A DNA stretch of 64,000 nt from Trichobilharzia szidati (lineage: Eukaryota > Platyhelminthes > Trematoda > Strigeidida > Schistosomatidae): contig OX235273.1 of NCBI GenBank assembly GCA_944472155.2, positions 9,521,204 to 9,585,203 on the forward strand, read 5' to 3'. Under the pieces are notes generated by a model. It did no database searches and was not told the DNA's origin. It saw only the letters and a program-made list of their open reading frames with translations. The position numbers and the translations under genes were made by a program. Of this stretch, positions 53,725 to 64,000 are shown one piece after another (within the stretch, counting starts at the first letter, position 1; every line of letters starts with the position of its first letter).

Positions 53725-53804
53725 GAATGGAAAGAAGATTGTCTGTTTCAACATTAATTATCACCACCCACGGATCTTGTCAAAATATTAGACAAATAAA
53801 AATG
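53725..53804 (+). CDS. Possible exon, speculative
   Basis: After an acceptor ending ATTCCAG (53724) a frame stays open for about 26 codons to ATG|GTATCG, with residues such as MERRLSVSTLIITTHGSC. The phase would suit the terminal exon at 58095. There is nothing else to support it, and it may be chance. Confidence 0.2.
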
Positions 53805-53849
53805 GTATCGTGGCTAATAATTAAAAGTGATTGATATACTGAAATTGAA

Positions 53850-54220
53850 CCAGCTGCATCTAAACAACTAGTCCTTTGATCTGTCAGTTTGACTCTGAGA
53901 TGTAACTGCTTGGCGGGCTGTCATTTCAATTCAGCCAGCACGGATTAGTAGATGGGTCTTGTAATTGTTCTAGACGGGGAGTTCAGATGCTGTTGGTTCA
54001 TAACCTGCTGCAACTCAGATTTCCATTTCACACCTAATCATCAGTCTCTACATCAACAAAAATGTCTGCCAACCTAAGAGTTGGTTTCCCTGGAAACAGA
54101 GATATGAGGCAAGAAAGGTGGACACTTTGCAAACTTGATTCATAGAATTCAGTCTGCACCAAAGATAGGACTAGACACACTACACTAGTTACTGACAAGT
54201 ATTCAATCAAAGGTTTCTTT
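53850..54220 (+). mobile_element. SINE S3-like, divergent, tail preserved
   Basis: 54110-54215 is the S3 tail (TTGATTCATAGAATTCAGTC, GGACTAGACAC). The upstream 250 bp is unlike the standard S3 body. No ribozyme core was found. Confidence 0.5.
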
Positions 54221-54394
54221 CGACTTCGCAGTTAACTTAGAATTCGTTTTCCTTTGTGAGTGGATAGCTATTTTTGAATATATGTGCTCAATCTTTGTAG
54301 CCATGTGTGATACTGTTCCTTGATGTTGTTTTAGATGAAACACGCATTGAACAACTTATATATCTGGCTCTTCAATCAGTATAAGAGATGGTTA

Positions 54395-54580
54395 TTTGGG
54401 TTCCGAGTGGAACATAGGGTTTCATCAGCATTTCTTCATTTTTAACTGGCTCCACTACTGGTCGACGGCAAGCTTTCACTTCGTTCTAACATGATCTCTT
54501 CCATGTCACTTTCGTACCAATGGATAACTCATCGTTTCCAGTTCCGGCTGGCTCCACTCAGTGGCATGGTGTGCTGTTTT
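54395..54580 (-). mobile_element. LINE-A 3' terminal fragment
   Basis: Family terminus at 54400-54420 (GAACATAGGGTTTCA reversed) and about 150 bp of preceding C-terminal coding, highly diverged. 54590-55230 and 55320-55780 show nothing recognisable. Confidence 0.6.
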
Positions 54581-55231
54581 ATTTAAATTAACTTATTAAC
54601 ACATTCAACTTCAATCGACACTGACATAGTATGATAGTTACATTAAAGGACTTTTGCACTAACTAGTGCAATTTCTAACATCATGAGATAATACCAACTT
54701 CTGAAGAAAGAAAGACGAAATTTGCAGTATAAAATGATGTCGTCATTCTATTTCACTGGTTCTCATCAGCTACCATAGACTACCTGAAATTACAATGGTT
54801 ATATAAATGATAATAACAAACTTTAATGTTTGAGTGGTAGTATAGAAGAGATACTATAAAATTAACGCATCCAAAATAAAAGTATTAGAATTTTTTTAGT
54901 TTAAGTTTTCATCATCAATTTATACGCTTCTAAAGTTGAAAAGAGGTGGAAGGGGTAAGACAGGAAACAGTGTTAGCTTGTAGATTCACATAGCAACTCA
55001 AGCTAACCTGTGAAATAGAATGATGATATCATTTTACACTGCAAATTTCGTCTTCCTTTCTTTATCAAAATTTATCAAGGGAACCAAATGTATGGAATAC
55101 CAACTTCGTTAATAATTAATTACTCACAAGATCCTCCTCTGTTGAGTAGTGGCAAGTACGAAGCATGCACACAATACTCTACAAGACATTAGAGCCTTCC
55201 AAGTTGTACATATTGGCCCTATTGGCGAGTT

Positions 55232-55233
<2 letters not shown>

Positions 55234-55279
<46 letters not shown>
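55234..55279 (+). repeat. AT dinucleotide microsatellite
   Basis: Uninterrupted (AT)n of about 23 units. Confidence 0.95.
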
Positions 55280-55283
<4 letters not shown>

Positions 55284-55789
55284 CTTAAGTCCAGAGTTTC
55301 CCGACAGTTACTTCTTGTCATCTAGCAACAATACCTACTAATTTATTCTGAAGAATGACGCTTTACAAACAGTTTAAGCCATATTTTTTTAGTACATATA
55401 GAAAAATTCAGTAAATTTAGCGAAAAAACATGTTTCTATATTTAAGGTGAACTTAAAATTTTTAGTTTCTTTATTGCCAAGTTATTCATTTATCGACTAT
55501 AAAATACGACTTTCTAGTCAAAATGTTAAGCATGAGTCATGAAAAATGACAATGACAACGACAATAAATGTAGAGGTCAAAGGTCAAATGTTAAGACATG
55601 ACATTCCATTATGTTGACAAGATGTAGTGTGAATGTGAGAGCCATACTGAAGGAGACTAAAAGTCGATGAGTAATACCATAGTATAATTGGTTTATTGAA
55701 CCAACATTACAGTTGGAACGATAGTTGATAACCAACAGAGAGCACTAAACACTTGTTTCATCTCACGACTTCGCTGCCAAAGGTTGAAA

Positions 55790-56230
55790 TAGAGACTTTC
55801 TGGTTATGAGGCCAAACTCATTGAATATTCAGCAATTTTGTGACTCCTCAATTCTAACTCTGTCAACGTATGACATAGCTCTGCCCTATCGATTGCTTTG
55901 ATGTGTATCCATTTCACCTTAACACCTGGTGGACCCCTTTTGTCACGACTTACCACTGCAGCTTCGGAATAGCCATCGAGTATCCACCAGTGATCTCGTG
56001 ACCAATACTGAGATTAGACAATTTTGGGGGATTTTCAATCGATTTCATCTGTCAGATTTTCGTCACGAACTAACATGAATTAGTCAGGTTATTGTGTACT
56101 GCTGAAGAGTCCCAAACTAGGACGATACAGCTGTCCAGTACTTCTAGGTTTTCCAATGGTTCTCTAATCAATATCAGCTCATGATGAAATCCTCCATCCA
56201 ATCCAACAATATCCCTACAAACCTAATTCC
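55790..56230 (+). mobile_element. SINE S1 pieces with almost intact ribozyme
   Basis: 55800-56000 is S1 body in minus orientation. 56060-56225 is the plus-strand ribozyme and tail. In the ribozyme (56095-56144) stem I GTACTG/CAGTAC, core CTGAAGA, stem II GTCC/GGAC and the GTC cleavage triplet are perfect. Only the GAAA box has become GATA (A to T at 56127). Confidence 0.8.
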
Positions 56231-56334
56231 TATTGCATTTATTTTCAGTTGATTCAATAGATAAACCTTCCCAGTTTTCAATCTTTCCTTCCATCCTGTT
56301 ACAGTAGATTTGAAGGCAAGAAGTCTGGGATAAG

Positions 56335-56650
56335 TTTCAACTATAGTACACTAAATGCAATGGAATAGACAACCATACAACAGGATGTGACAACGTTAAT
56401 TGTTTTAAAACCTAATGTAATAGCGTGAAAAACAGAGAGAGAGAGGGGATGGTGACTGAAGCTTTATATTGATCGAATCAGCTGAGAATTCGTACAGCGG
56501 AAATGGGTCAACACCTGTCCACCTGAAAATCTGGAAAATTGTGCCTGCTCTGTGACAAACGAGAAGGAAGACTGGGAACTACAAAACTGATGTTTCAACG
56601 TTGTGTATGGCACCAAGTGATAATGTGTATCAGAACAAGAGTAAATTGTC
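56335..56650 (+). mobile_element. PLE-D fragment
   Basis: It corresponds to 50430-50720 with AACAGGATG, GTGAAAAACAG, CTGAAGCTTTATATTGATCGA and GGGTCAACACCTGTCCAC, strongly diverged. Confidence 0.65.
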
Positions 56651-56689
56651 TTCGGTATTTCAATATTTCAAGTTTGGTCACGGGTTGAT

Positions 56690-57250
56690 GTCAGTTAGAG
56701 GACCATTCAAAATAACGGAGTAGTGGATAACTGTTTCCTCCCATATTGAGACTGTTCATCAGTTCACTCCCACCGAGGTATGAACTTAGGCCTTTCCGTT
56801 ACAATGCCAGCTAATACACCATTCAGTCACTGGAACCAGATCCAGTGTCCAGATCGTGAATTACAACTTCGGCGAAATTCGCGACACATATAGAGCAACC
56901 GCCAGCCAATGTCATTTGACGAGTAACTCTTCTCTTACCTGACTTGGTGTACTGTACTAGTTACAACTTCTCACTAGAATTTCAGGTAAATTTCTGTATA
57001 AAGTCATTGTCTGACACTGACTGACTGGCCATTGTGCTATATGTGTCGCGAAATGACAGAAGTTGGAATTCATGGGCCATCAGATTCCTTCCGAAAGTCG
57101 GAATGCTCTACGAGCTGGCTTCGATCCTCCGTAGGTGCGTACTGCTGTCCAGTACTCCTTGTTAGTTCCCAAAGATTCTGTAACTGACATCAATCCGTGA
57201 GCAAACCTTAGACAAACCAAATCCCTACGAACTAACTCTTGAAAATACAT
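56690..57250. mobile_element. Two SINE S1 copies, inverted relative to each other
   Basis: 56690-57000 is minus-strand S1 (tail, ribozyme remnant with CTGATGAAC, tRNA-like region, body). 57000-57245 is plus-strand S1 (body part, TACTGCTGTCCAGTACTCC remnant with the core deleted, tail). 57260-57620 has no recognisable content. Confidence 0.65.
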
Positions 57251-57625
57251 TCAGTAGACAAATTAATAGGGAACTGCATACTGTCACAATGTCCCATTTC
57301 TACATATTCGACCTGGCTGTGAATGTGGTGCATTTTAGTGTTATGAAACAAGTCTAACTATTAACGTCTCATAAATTCGTAGGGATTTTGACTAGTTTTA
57401 GTGAAGCTTTCTTCAAGAACTGACGTCCCTCAAAAATCCATCGAGAAATAAAAACCATGTGGATGAGAGTTTTAGCGCAGTTCGAGATTCTTCTGATGTG
57501 AACACTAACGATACTATTAAAGGTCAGTGCCATGACTGCCCACTTATATTGCATACTGTATGCAGCCTGTTTATGTCACTTGGTCACCTAAATTTCCATC
57601 CAAGATAGTTCATCAAGTTCGCTCC

Positions 57626-57640
57626 AGTTCTCATTGTTTT
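57626..57640 (+). repeat. 15-bp direct repeat, left of foldback element
   Basis: AGTTCTCATTGTTTT, exactly repeated at 58002-58016. Confidence 0.85.
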
Positions 57641-58001
57641 TGATGTGGTTGTGTCCGCTGAGCTGGATAGTTAATTTGCTAAGCTTTCATCACCTTACTA
57701 GGCGACATCTTCAGCACATACTTCAATTTGAAGTGAGCTTTTAGATTTCTCCACGAGATTATTAATCATCCTTCCTGATGACCTTGAACGTGATTGGTTG
57801 TCTTGTGTCCACTTCCAAGGTCACCAGGAAGGATGATTAATAAACTCGTGGAGAAATCTAAAAGCTCACTTCAAATTGAAGTATGTGCTGAAGATGTTGC
57901 CTAGTAAGGCGATGAAAGCTTCGCAAATAATCTATCCAGCTCAGAGAACACAACCACACCAAAATCATCCACCTGAGCTACAAATCTTCTCCATCATATC
58001 T
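57641..58001. mobile_element. Foldback element, arms of about 140 bp
   Basis: The left arm (57648-57786) and right arm (57817-57957) are inverted repeats with few mismatches, including AGCTTTTAGATTTCTCCACG and its complement. The spacer is about 30 bp. It is bracketed by an exact 15-bp direct repeat. No coding. The outer arm sequence recurs in part at 13520-13560 (GAAGCTTTCGTCATC), linking it to PLE-adjacent sequence. Confidence 0.88.
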
Positions 58002-58016
58002 AGTTCTCATTGTTTT
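58002..58016 (+). repeat. 15-bp direct repeat, right of foldback element
   Basis: Exact copy of 57626-57640. Confidence 0.85.
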
Positions 58017-58094
58017 GGTCGTTCAGTTATGATCGCAATATGTACTCACTCACATACACACACATTTTTAACCGGCTTTCAACCTACTTTTAAG

Positions 58095-58220
58095 CATTTC
58101 CCAAAGGAGACAAAGAAAAAAATGTATCATGAAGAGCTGGTTTTAGCCCCACATGGAACAGTAGCGCGTCACGCGATATACGATGTATGGATTACTGCTT
58201 TACTTGAAGATCCTGCATGA
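58095..58220 (+). CDS. Candidate terminal exon, unknown protein
   Basis: A strong acceptor (TTTCAACCTACTTTTAAG, AG at 58093-58094) is followed by 41 codons to TGA 58218-58220 and AATAAA at 58237-58242. If entered in phase 0, the peptide includes KKMYHEELVLAPHGTVARHA and then a YDVWITALLED run. It has no low-complexity bias and resembles none of the transposon proteins here. I do not recognise the family. Upstream exons are not identified. The foldback element (57641-58001) lies directly before the acceptor, within the presumed last intron. Confidence 0.5.
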   Translation, partial: HFPKETKKKMYHEELVLAPHGTVARHAIYDVWITALLEDPA

Positions 58221-58236
58221 GGAGTGAATATTGCGC

Positions 58237-58242
58237 AATAAA
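58237..58242 (+). terminator. Polyadenylation signal AATAAA
   Basis: AATAAA 17 nt after the stop of the candidate terminal exon. Confidence 0.5.
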
Positions 58243-58329
58243 GTGAACTGATAATTCTATGCAGTGTGTAAACATTTTGTTCAGAATATAGCTGTTATCG
58301 TTAAAAACAGTGCTAGAGCTAGAGAACTA

Positions 58330-58625
58330 TTAGAAGACAGCAAGTACTGGAAAACCCCTTCATCCTAGTTCGGGGCTCATCAGCAGTACACACCCACCGG
58401 GGTTCAAACACAGGAACTTCTGATTATAAGACAAACTTGGAGACCAGTCAGCGACTGTGAGCCTATTCTATGGCCCTTGAATTCTAACTTCTAATAATTC
58501 ATGGGGTCCACGCTGTAGGGAGTGGAGACAAATACTCCCCAGTGACATTGGCTGGTGGTCGCACATAAATCACGAATTGGCAGAAGTTGGAATTCAAAGA
58601 TTCTCCATGGGACCGGATCCCACTG
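58330..58625 (-). mobile_element. SINE S1 with altered ribozyme
   Basis: Minus strand: body 58610-58480, tRNA-like region 58470-58400, and ribozyme block 58394-58346 with CTGATGAG and perfect stem I (GTACTG/CAGTAC) but GAAG for GAAA and a changed stem II. Confidence 0.75.
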
Positions 58626-58659
58626 GTTGAATGGTCAAGACAAAATACATTCGGAAATA

Positions 58660-58664
58660 ATATT
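58660..58664 (+). repeat. 5-bp target duplication ATATT, left
   Basis: Repeated at 58998-59002 on the other side of the solo LTR. Confidence 0.85.
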
Positions 58665-58997
58665 GTAACGACAGAAGGCAAGAGTCAGGCAACAGATCAT
58701 TTATTAAGGAAATCAACGCATATTTATCTATTTCATGTACAGTACTATGGATATTTAAGCAAACAAACACAGTCTTCCGATTGGTTGTTTCTCACGTAAA
58801 GTTAATCTTTCATCTCTTTGTGACTGTTTCTTGAATGTCAAATCCTCTATATGTTAACTGCATCCGCCTACGCAAAGTTTGCTGTGGTCGGTTTTGAATC
58901 AATCTTTGCTCACATTTTCTCACGACAAATCTTGGGAACGTAAATATTGACGTAAATTACTGTCTACCAATTTGGCTAGTAGACAGCTCTCACCACA
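58665..58997 (-). mobile_element. Solo LTR 2
   Basis: 333 bp, nearly identical to 17315-17648. It has a 5-bp duplication, as left by LTR-retrotransposon integrases, and no internal region. In sense it begins TGTGGTGAGAG and ends CGTTAC. It contains a TTTATTAAGG/CCTTAATAAA block, which supplies AATAAA in sense. Its length is like that of Ty3-type schistosome LTRs, but the family name is not certain. Confidence 0.9.
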
Positions 58998-59099
58998 ATA
59001 TTAGTGTTATCAATAAAATACATTAAGACGGGAATGGAAATAAGATGTTTTTACAGTAAAAAATAAGTAACTTGTTCAAATGTTGTAATGTGTGTGAAT

Positions 59100-59560
59100 T
59101 GAATACATTTTAACATTATTTTTTATTATTCTCCGACTTGACTGGTAGTAATAATAGCTTCCATATCTCTGGTATTCGTGATGATGAGTAACTTCTATTG
59201 CATGTGTTAGGTGTAGACTGAATGAAGCAGGCAATAATCAACCTCTTTCTCTTCACCTACCTATTGGACTTTTTAGAATTTTGACTCTTTCCCACCCACC
59301 CTAATATGTGGTTGTGTATTAATACATGCAGTGCATGTAGTGCTGAGTTGTTTTTTTCTAAATGACTTATCTTCGTAGTATCAATCATTCTAACCTTCGC
59401 TAAATTCTTATGTTCTGATAGGCCATGCGACTACTCCAATATAGATAAGATTTTATTTTGATAAATCACACAGTGTTATACACCAGTATTAACTGATGAC
59501 CAGGTTTCGAGTACAAACTATTGCTCATAAATTATTTAAATTAATCCCAGCGTGTAAAGA
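59100..59560 (-). mobile_element. PLE-D endonuclease and 3' UTR
   Basis: Minus strand 59440-59240: LAKVRMIDTTKISHLEKNN-like, then the RWR-type end. 59230-59100 holds AACACATGCAATAGAAGTTA; plus-side tail 59470-59530. Frames are broken. Confidence 0.75.
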
Positions 59561-59830
59561 AAATCAAAACAAGATTTTTCGAACGTTTCGATGTGTAAGC
59601 CACAGCTTCTTCAGCAGATTTATTCGGATTTTTATTAGTCATCAAAATATATAGTCAAAAATTTTACATAAATTGAAGTCATTTTTTTTAATCAATCTGA
59701 CTCGGCGCTCAAATTATTCCAGGAAGTTCGTAACACCTACGGCCTGGAAACCTATTGATATGACATATATTCTTTCCATTGATGAGCCTCTCATATGGAA
59801 TGACCTGTACCTTTGACAAATAAGTCCATC
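59560..59830 (-). mobile_element. Possible PLE 3' UTR, other lineage
   Basis: It contains CGAACGTTTCGATGTGTAAG and a TTCTTCAGCAGATTTATT block of a kind often found beyond PLE endonucleases. No coding remains, so this is tentative. Confidence 0.35.
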
Positions 59831-60011
59831 GCAATGAAAACTGAAGGCAATATCAAGAAATCAGTTCAGGCGAGATTATTTATCTAACTGAGCTTATTGG
59901 TCATCTTGATTCAATAAGAAAATCAACGAATCAAGAAATAGGACTTATTTCAGAATAAAAGATGATACTACTGAATAATGTGAGTAGTATATGTTGAGAT
60001 ACGGTCGTTTT

Positions 60012-60014
<3 letters not shown>

Positions 60015-60042
<28 letters not shown>
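60015..60042 (+). repeat. AT dinucleotide microsatellite
   Basis: About 14 AT units. Confidence 0.9.
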
Positions 60043-60204
60043 CCAAAGTGATATATCATTATATTCTCCTCAATTCTCATTGGTTTAACCATTTCATTAT
60101 ATTAGGAAAGACATCTCCTCTATCCGTAACTTCACTTCAAAGCTGTACAGTTAGTTATTTGGGGGGCTTATATTAAACAATGTTGTTAATTGACAACCAA
60201 CGTC

Positions 60205-61670
60205 ACAGGCTATTATTATTGTTCCCTTGGGTTCCTAGTGGAACATACGGCTTCAACAACACATCTCCACTTTCTTATATTCTCTTCTGTCCGCTTCAGC
60301 TGGGTCCACGATCGACCATAATCCCTCATCTCTTCCTCACACGATCTCCCCCATATCACTCGCGTATTGACTACCCACTCGTCGATCAATTCCCATTCTG
60401 CTTCCACTTGAGGACCTGGCGCGCGGTGTCATTCGACGGTTTCCTCAATGTATGCCCGATCAATCCATCTCCATTTTCCCTTACATATTTGTTGAGCGAC
60501 CAGCTCTTGGTTGGTTTGTTCCCACAGTTTCTTGCTACTTATTTTTTCTGGTGATTTGATCTTGAGTATAAAGCGAAGGTAGCTGTTGATGGAAGTCTGC
60601 AACCTGTTTGAAATCTTTTTCGTGACCTGCTGGCCAAGTCTCTAGCTCGTATAGAAGGATCGACTTAACATTGGTGTTGAAAATTCTAATCTTCTTCTTT
60701 ATACTGACTGTGTGCAGAAGATTTCCAATCTGGTTTCAGGCTGATGAAGGCGTACTGTGCCTTTCCGATTCTGACTTTGACACCTTCATCCGTTCTGTCA
60801 CCTATGGTTGAAACGATGCTTCCTGGATAATTGAAGGGAAGAAGTAACCTCTTTTAAATCTCTCCTTTTGACGGTGGTTGGTGCTGGTTGCCGTTATTGT
60901 TGCGGTCCGTTGGTTATCTTTATCACCTCCGTCTTCTCTGTGTTCACCTGTAGTCCTGTCTTCGATGCAGGCCGGCCTCTTCAGCCGGTATTTTGGTTTT
61001 CGCCTGCAAGTCTTTGAGTTTGTGTGACATTAAACATAAATCATCCACATACGAAATCCGGATCTTCTAGAGTATTCTTATCGGTTAGTGCAGTGTATTC
61101 CGGTGTTGTCGCTCCCAACTTACAGTCTTCCGCATAATCCAGTCCACCTCAGTCAGGAATATCATCGGTGGTAATAAACAGGCAGCCTTGTCTTAATCCT
61201 GTCTTTACTTCAAAGATTTTACTGAGTTTTCCGTCGTGGATCACCTGACAAGTGCCACTGTCATATAACTGGTGAATGAGGTTGATAAAGACCTAAGAAC
61301 TTCACGCCGTAGCGTTGAACTAGCTTCCAAATTATTTCTCGGTCAACGCTGCGCTGTCGAGGGCCTTCTCGAAGTCGATGAAGTTGAGGTATAAGTTTGA
61401 CTGATGCATAGAGTTGCGATTTGATCAGCACATGATTTGCCTTTCCAGAATCCAGCGTGTTTCAGATGGCTGGCGGAGTTTTTTATCCAGTGCATCCTAT
61501 ATTCTCTCCAGAATGGTGCGACTTAGTATTTTAATTGGCGTGGGTGGACAACAACATGATTCCACTCCAATTCTTGCAACATCAGGCGTAAGTCGCCCTT
61601 CTTTGGCACCTTGACGAGGTAGCCAACCTTTCTTCCAATCAGTAGGCACCTTTCCTTCCCTCCAAACAGG
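60205..61670 (-). mobile_element. LINE-A (RTE-like), longest copy by span
   Basis: Minus strand from about 61670 (PTDWKKGWLPRQGAK-like) through an RT segment preceding the catalytic motif (KSCADQIATL at 61430, FEKALDSA at 61370, GLRQGCLFITTD-like at 61180), DLCLMSHKLKDLQA at 61035, KTEVIKITN, SRIGKAQYAFISLKPDWKSS at 60770-60720, and the terminus at 60240-60215. Numerous frameshifts. It extends further 5' than other copies, but the endonuclease is absent. Confidence 0.88.
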
Positions 61671-61974
61671 CTACTGTCAGTTAGTAATAAAAGTGTATGA
61701 GAAACAACAGTGCATGAAAAATATTGCGTAATCTTACACAATCAAGAGGGTTGGCAATTCAGGATGATAAAATTGATACTAAGGCCAGGATAGTTAAAGA
61801 GGCTGGATAAATGGTTTCTGAACACAAAGTTCAGATATCTCTTTATTGGATTGATTGAGCCTCAACTGCAAGAAGAAGATGGTGATGCAGGCGAAATCCT
61901 TTTGAAATGCTTGATCGTAGTTTATATTTGTGACTGTGAATAAAGTCTCTGGTGATACTGTGTGACCAGAAGTA

Positions 61975-61979
61975 ATAGT
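61975..61979 (+). repeat. 5-bp target duplication ATAGT, left
   Basis: Repeated at 62283-62287 beyond the solo LTR. Confidence 0.85.
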
Positions 61980-62282
61980 GTAACAACAGAAGACAAGGGT
62001 CAGGCAACAAATCGTTTATTAAGGAAAATCAACACACATTTATAGATTTTATTGTACATTATTGTAGATTATTGTTAGTAGAAAATACAGTCTTTTGATT
62101 GGTGGTTTCTCACAGAAAGTTAACCTTGCATCTCTTTGTGGCTGTGTCACATCATCCATATGCTAACTGTATCCGCCTACGCAAAGCCTTTGTTCTCATT
62201 TTCTCACCACCAATATTGGGGACATAAACATTGACGTCAATTACTGTCTACCAACTTTGGCTAGCAGCCAGCTCTCACCACA
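61980..62282 (-). mobile_element. Solo LTR 3
   Basis: 303-bp copy of the same LTR with a short internal deletion relative to 58665-58997, bracketed by ATAGT. It is inserted into a PLE endonuclease (62283-62435). Confidence 0.88.
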
Positions 62283-62450
62283 ATAGTGTTCTCCAGAATT
62301 GAGGTGTCCCAGTGTTCTGTGTTCTGCTTTTATCAACCATGCTGGCAATTGTTTATGGTTACGTCTAGACGATGTTCTGTTGTTACGATCTAAGTCCTTG
62401 GCTTCACAGTGGTAGGTGAATTGGTAAATACACACTGAAGTTACTTACCA
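62283..62450 (-). mobile_element. PLE endonuclease fragment
   Basis: The minus strand encodes MCIYQFTYHCEAKDLDRNNR, then RRNHKQLPAWLIKAEHRTLG, a worn GIY-YIG segment whose Y-I-G residues are lost. 61760-61975 left of the LTR may be its continuation. Confidence 0.6.
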
Positions 62451-62689
62451 ACAGCAGCGTCTTATTGTCTGATGCCGGTTGGTGAATAAGAACATTTGCG
62501 AAAAAGTTGAAGCTTATAGATGTGAAAATGTTTTATCCATCTTCTTTTACTACTTCTGGCCTCAGTACAAATTCATTTTTTAATTTCTGGAATAGTTAGT
62601 TGTTTCTAAATAAATTTCGTGTAGTCCTTTAATTCTTGAATTTTATCTTTTTGACCAACTTTAAATCTTTTGTACTCTTGATATAAGGA

Positions 62690-63470
62690 TAAAGAAAAAC
62701 TTGAGCACTGTGGTGGTAGAGTATAACTCCATTATGGATAAAATTTTATTCTGATAAAATCACACACAGTGTATATGTTATTATAGTAATATTTACTGAT
62801 GACCACGTTTCGAGCACAATTTATTGCTGCTATTCATAATCATATCAGAGCACTACTCACACAACTTTCTTACTTCATTTATATACATGAGTAAACAATG
62901 GTGATTAGACATTTGAATAAAATCAATATAAGATAAAGTACATTCGGATATAATAATATTAGTGTTATCAATAAAATACAATAAGATGGGAAATAAGATG
63001 TTTTTTAAAGTAAAAATAAGCAACTTGTGAGAATGTTATAATGTGAATTGAAATACATCTTAACACTATTTATTATCCTCCTCTGATTTGACTGACTGCT
63101 GGTAATAATATCTTCCATATCTCTGGTATTTACACTGAGTCATTTCTGTTGCATGTGTTGGGTGTAGACTCGATGAACCAAGCAGGATTCAGTAATCAAT
63201 CTCTCTACCTCCACCTACCTATATTACTTTTTAGAATGTTAACCCTCTTCCACATTATTGTGTGGTTGTGTTAATGCATGCAGTGCAATGTAGTGCTGAG
63301 TTGTTTTTTCTAAATTACTTATCTTTGCGGGGTCAATCATTCTAACCTTAGCTAAATTCTTAAGTTCTGATAATGTCATTACTCCTGATCTATTATTTTG
63401 ACCTATGTAGTTGACCATGCTCACAGTCACTGAAAGGTATTTTGTAAATTACATTATTTGTACTCTTGTA
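62690..63470 (-). mobile_element. PLE-D endonuclease and 3' UTR
   Basis: Minus strand 63430-63240 encodes VNYIGQNNRSGVMTLSELKN and ISNLEKTTQHYIALHALTQP, followed by the RW-type end and the complete 3' UTR to 62690, including ACGTGGTCATCAGTAAATAT at about 62809-62790. Frames are broken in the middle. Confidence 0.85.
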
Positions 63471-63659
63471 TTCTATTAATTCTTTCTTAGTGAGTACTCA
63501 TCGCTTAACTGACTTAGTTGTCAACCCTCTCCCTTCATTACGCAAGACTATTCTCAGTTTTTCAAGTGCTTTATTACTCATGCATTCGAATTCATTTTGT
63601 TGCTGACTTACAGTAACCTTTGACCTCTTCCGTCAATTAAGAATGTATGTATACATATA

Positions 63660-63897
63660 TTTTTGATTCCTTTAAGTCCCCATTTGAACATAGGGCTTCA
63701 AGCTAGAACCTTGAAGTTTCGGTAGCAGTGGTGTTTATTTTTGCGGAATGGGGTTGCTAGCCTCATGCCCAGTCTACCCTCTTTGCAGATCTTGTTACTG
63801 GCTCAGAGAGGTAAAGGAGTGCCTCGTCTGCTGGGGGTCGAACCGTGAACCACGTGCATGGGTGGTGAGCATTCTACCACTGTGCCACCGATGCACA
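63660..63897 (-). mobile_element. SINE S2
   Basis: tRNA-like head 63897-63825, body (GGTTGCTAG, GCATGAGG reversed) and LINE-A-like 3' end at 63700-63672 (CCCTATGTTCAAATGGGGAC). Confidence 0.8.
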
Positions 63898-64000
63898 TAT
63901 GTATATACACCCCCTAAATAACAATACAGCCAAGTGAATCATTGGTCTGCCCAGATCGATTCTCCTAAAGACAGTACGTTCAGATTATTGGTGATTGATT

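Noticed and set aside
57369..57554. Minus-strand 61-codon frame as a host exon
   Set aside because: No clear splice sites, polyA signal or recognisable motif.
1..64000. CRISPR arrays, bacterial operons or a defence system
   Set aside because: There are no regularly spaced short repeats, no ribosome-binding pattern and no prokaryotic gene clusters; the sequence is eukaryotic.

Overview
This window is eukaryotic and most likely comes from a schistosome (blood fluke) or close trematode relative. It is AT-rich, and its short candidate exons are set in repeats with GT-AG splice sites. It carries tRNA-headed SINEs with hammerhead ribozymes of the schistosome S-alpha type, Penelope-like elements (PLEs) with GIY-YIG endonucleases, RTE- and CR1/Jockey-like LINEs and solo LTRs. 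The genus call is inference from the repeat repertoire. There are no operons, bacterial features or CRISPR arrays. A 498-bp run of N lies at 13809-14306.

The one well-supported host gene is on the minus strand at the left. Exon 1 (9630-7713) and exon 2 (3113-2007) encode about 1,008 residues of a Ser/Thr/Asn-rich protein with a pipsqueak-type helix-turn-helix, probably a transcription factor. A 4.6-kb phase-0 intron filled with transposon fragments separates them. Exon 1 holds one extra base near 8361-8408, most simply an A-run error. The apparent stop after exon 2 is read-through of a GTAAGT donor, so the gene probably continues beyond the left edge.

Two further host loci are only candidates. 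A minus-strand locus at 25971-25311 has an ATG exon, a GTAAGT donor, a terminal exon and a polyA signal. A plus-strand terminal exon lies at 58095-58220 with a polyA signal. I recognise neither product.

Almost everything else is layered repeats, named here by local labels. LINE-A is RTE-like; its 3' end reads as the sequence around ATGTTCCACTAGGAAC plus a short microsatellite. LINE-B is a second LINE with a YADD box and a characteristic 3' UTR. LINE-E is CR1/Jockey-like. A nearly intact RTE-like element with three 115-bp 5' repeats (44016-47540) sits inside a LINE-B reverse transcriptase. There are several PLE lineages; PLE-D is the commonest. SINE S1, S3 and S4 carry hammerhead-like cores. 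S2 and S5 share a tRNA-like head but differ in tail. There are also four solo LTRs and three foldback (long inverted repeat) elements. Target-site duplications and interrupted copies give the order of many insertions, for example at 17.1-19.1 kb, 19.5-21.8 kb, 29.4-31.2 kb and 43.9-48.7 kb.
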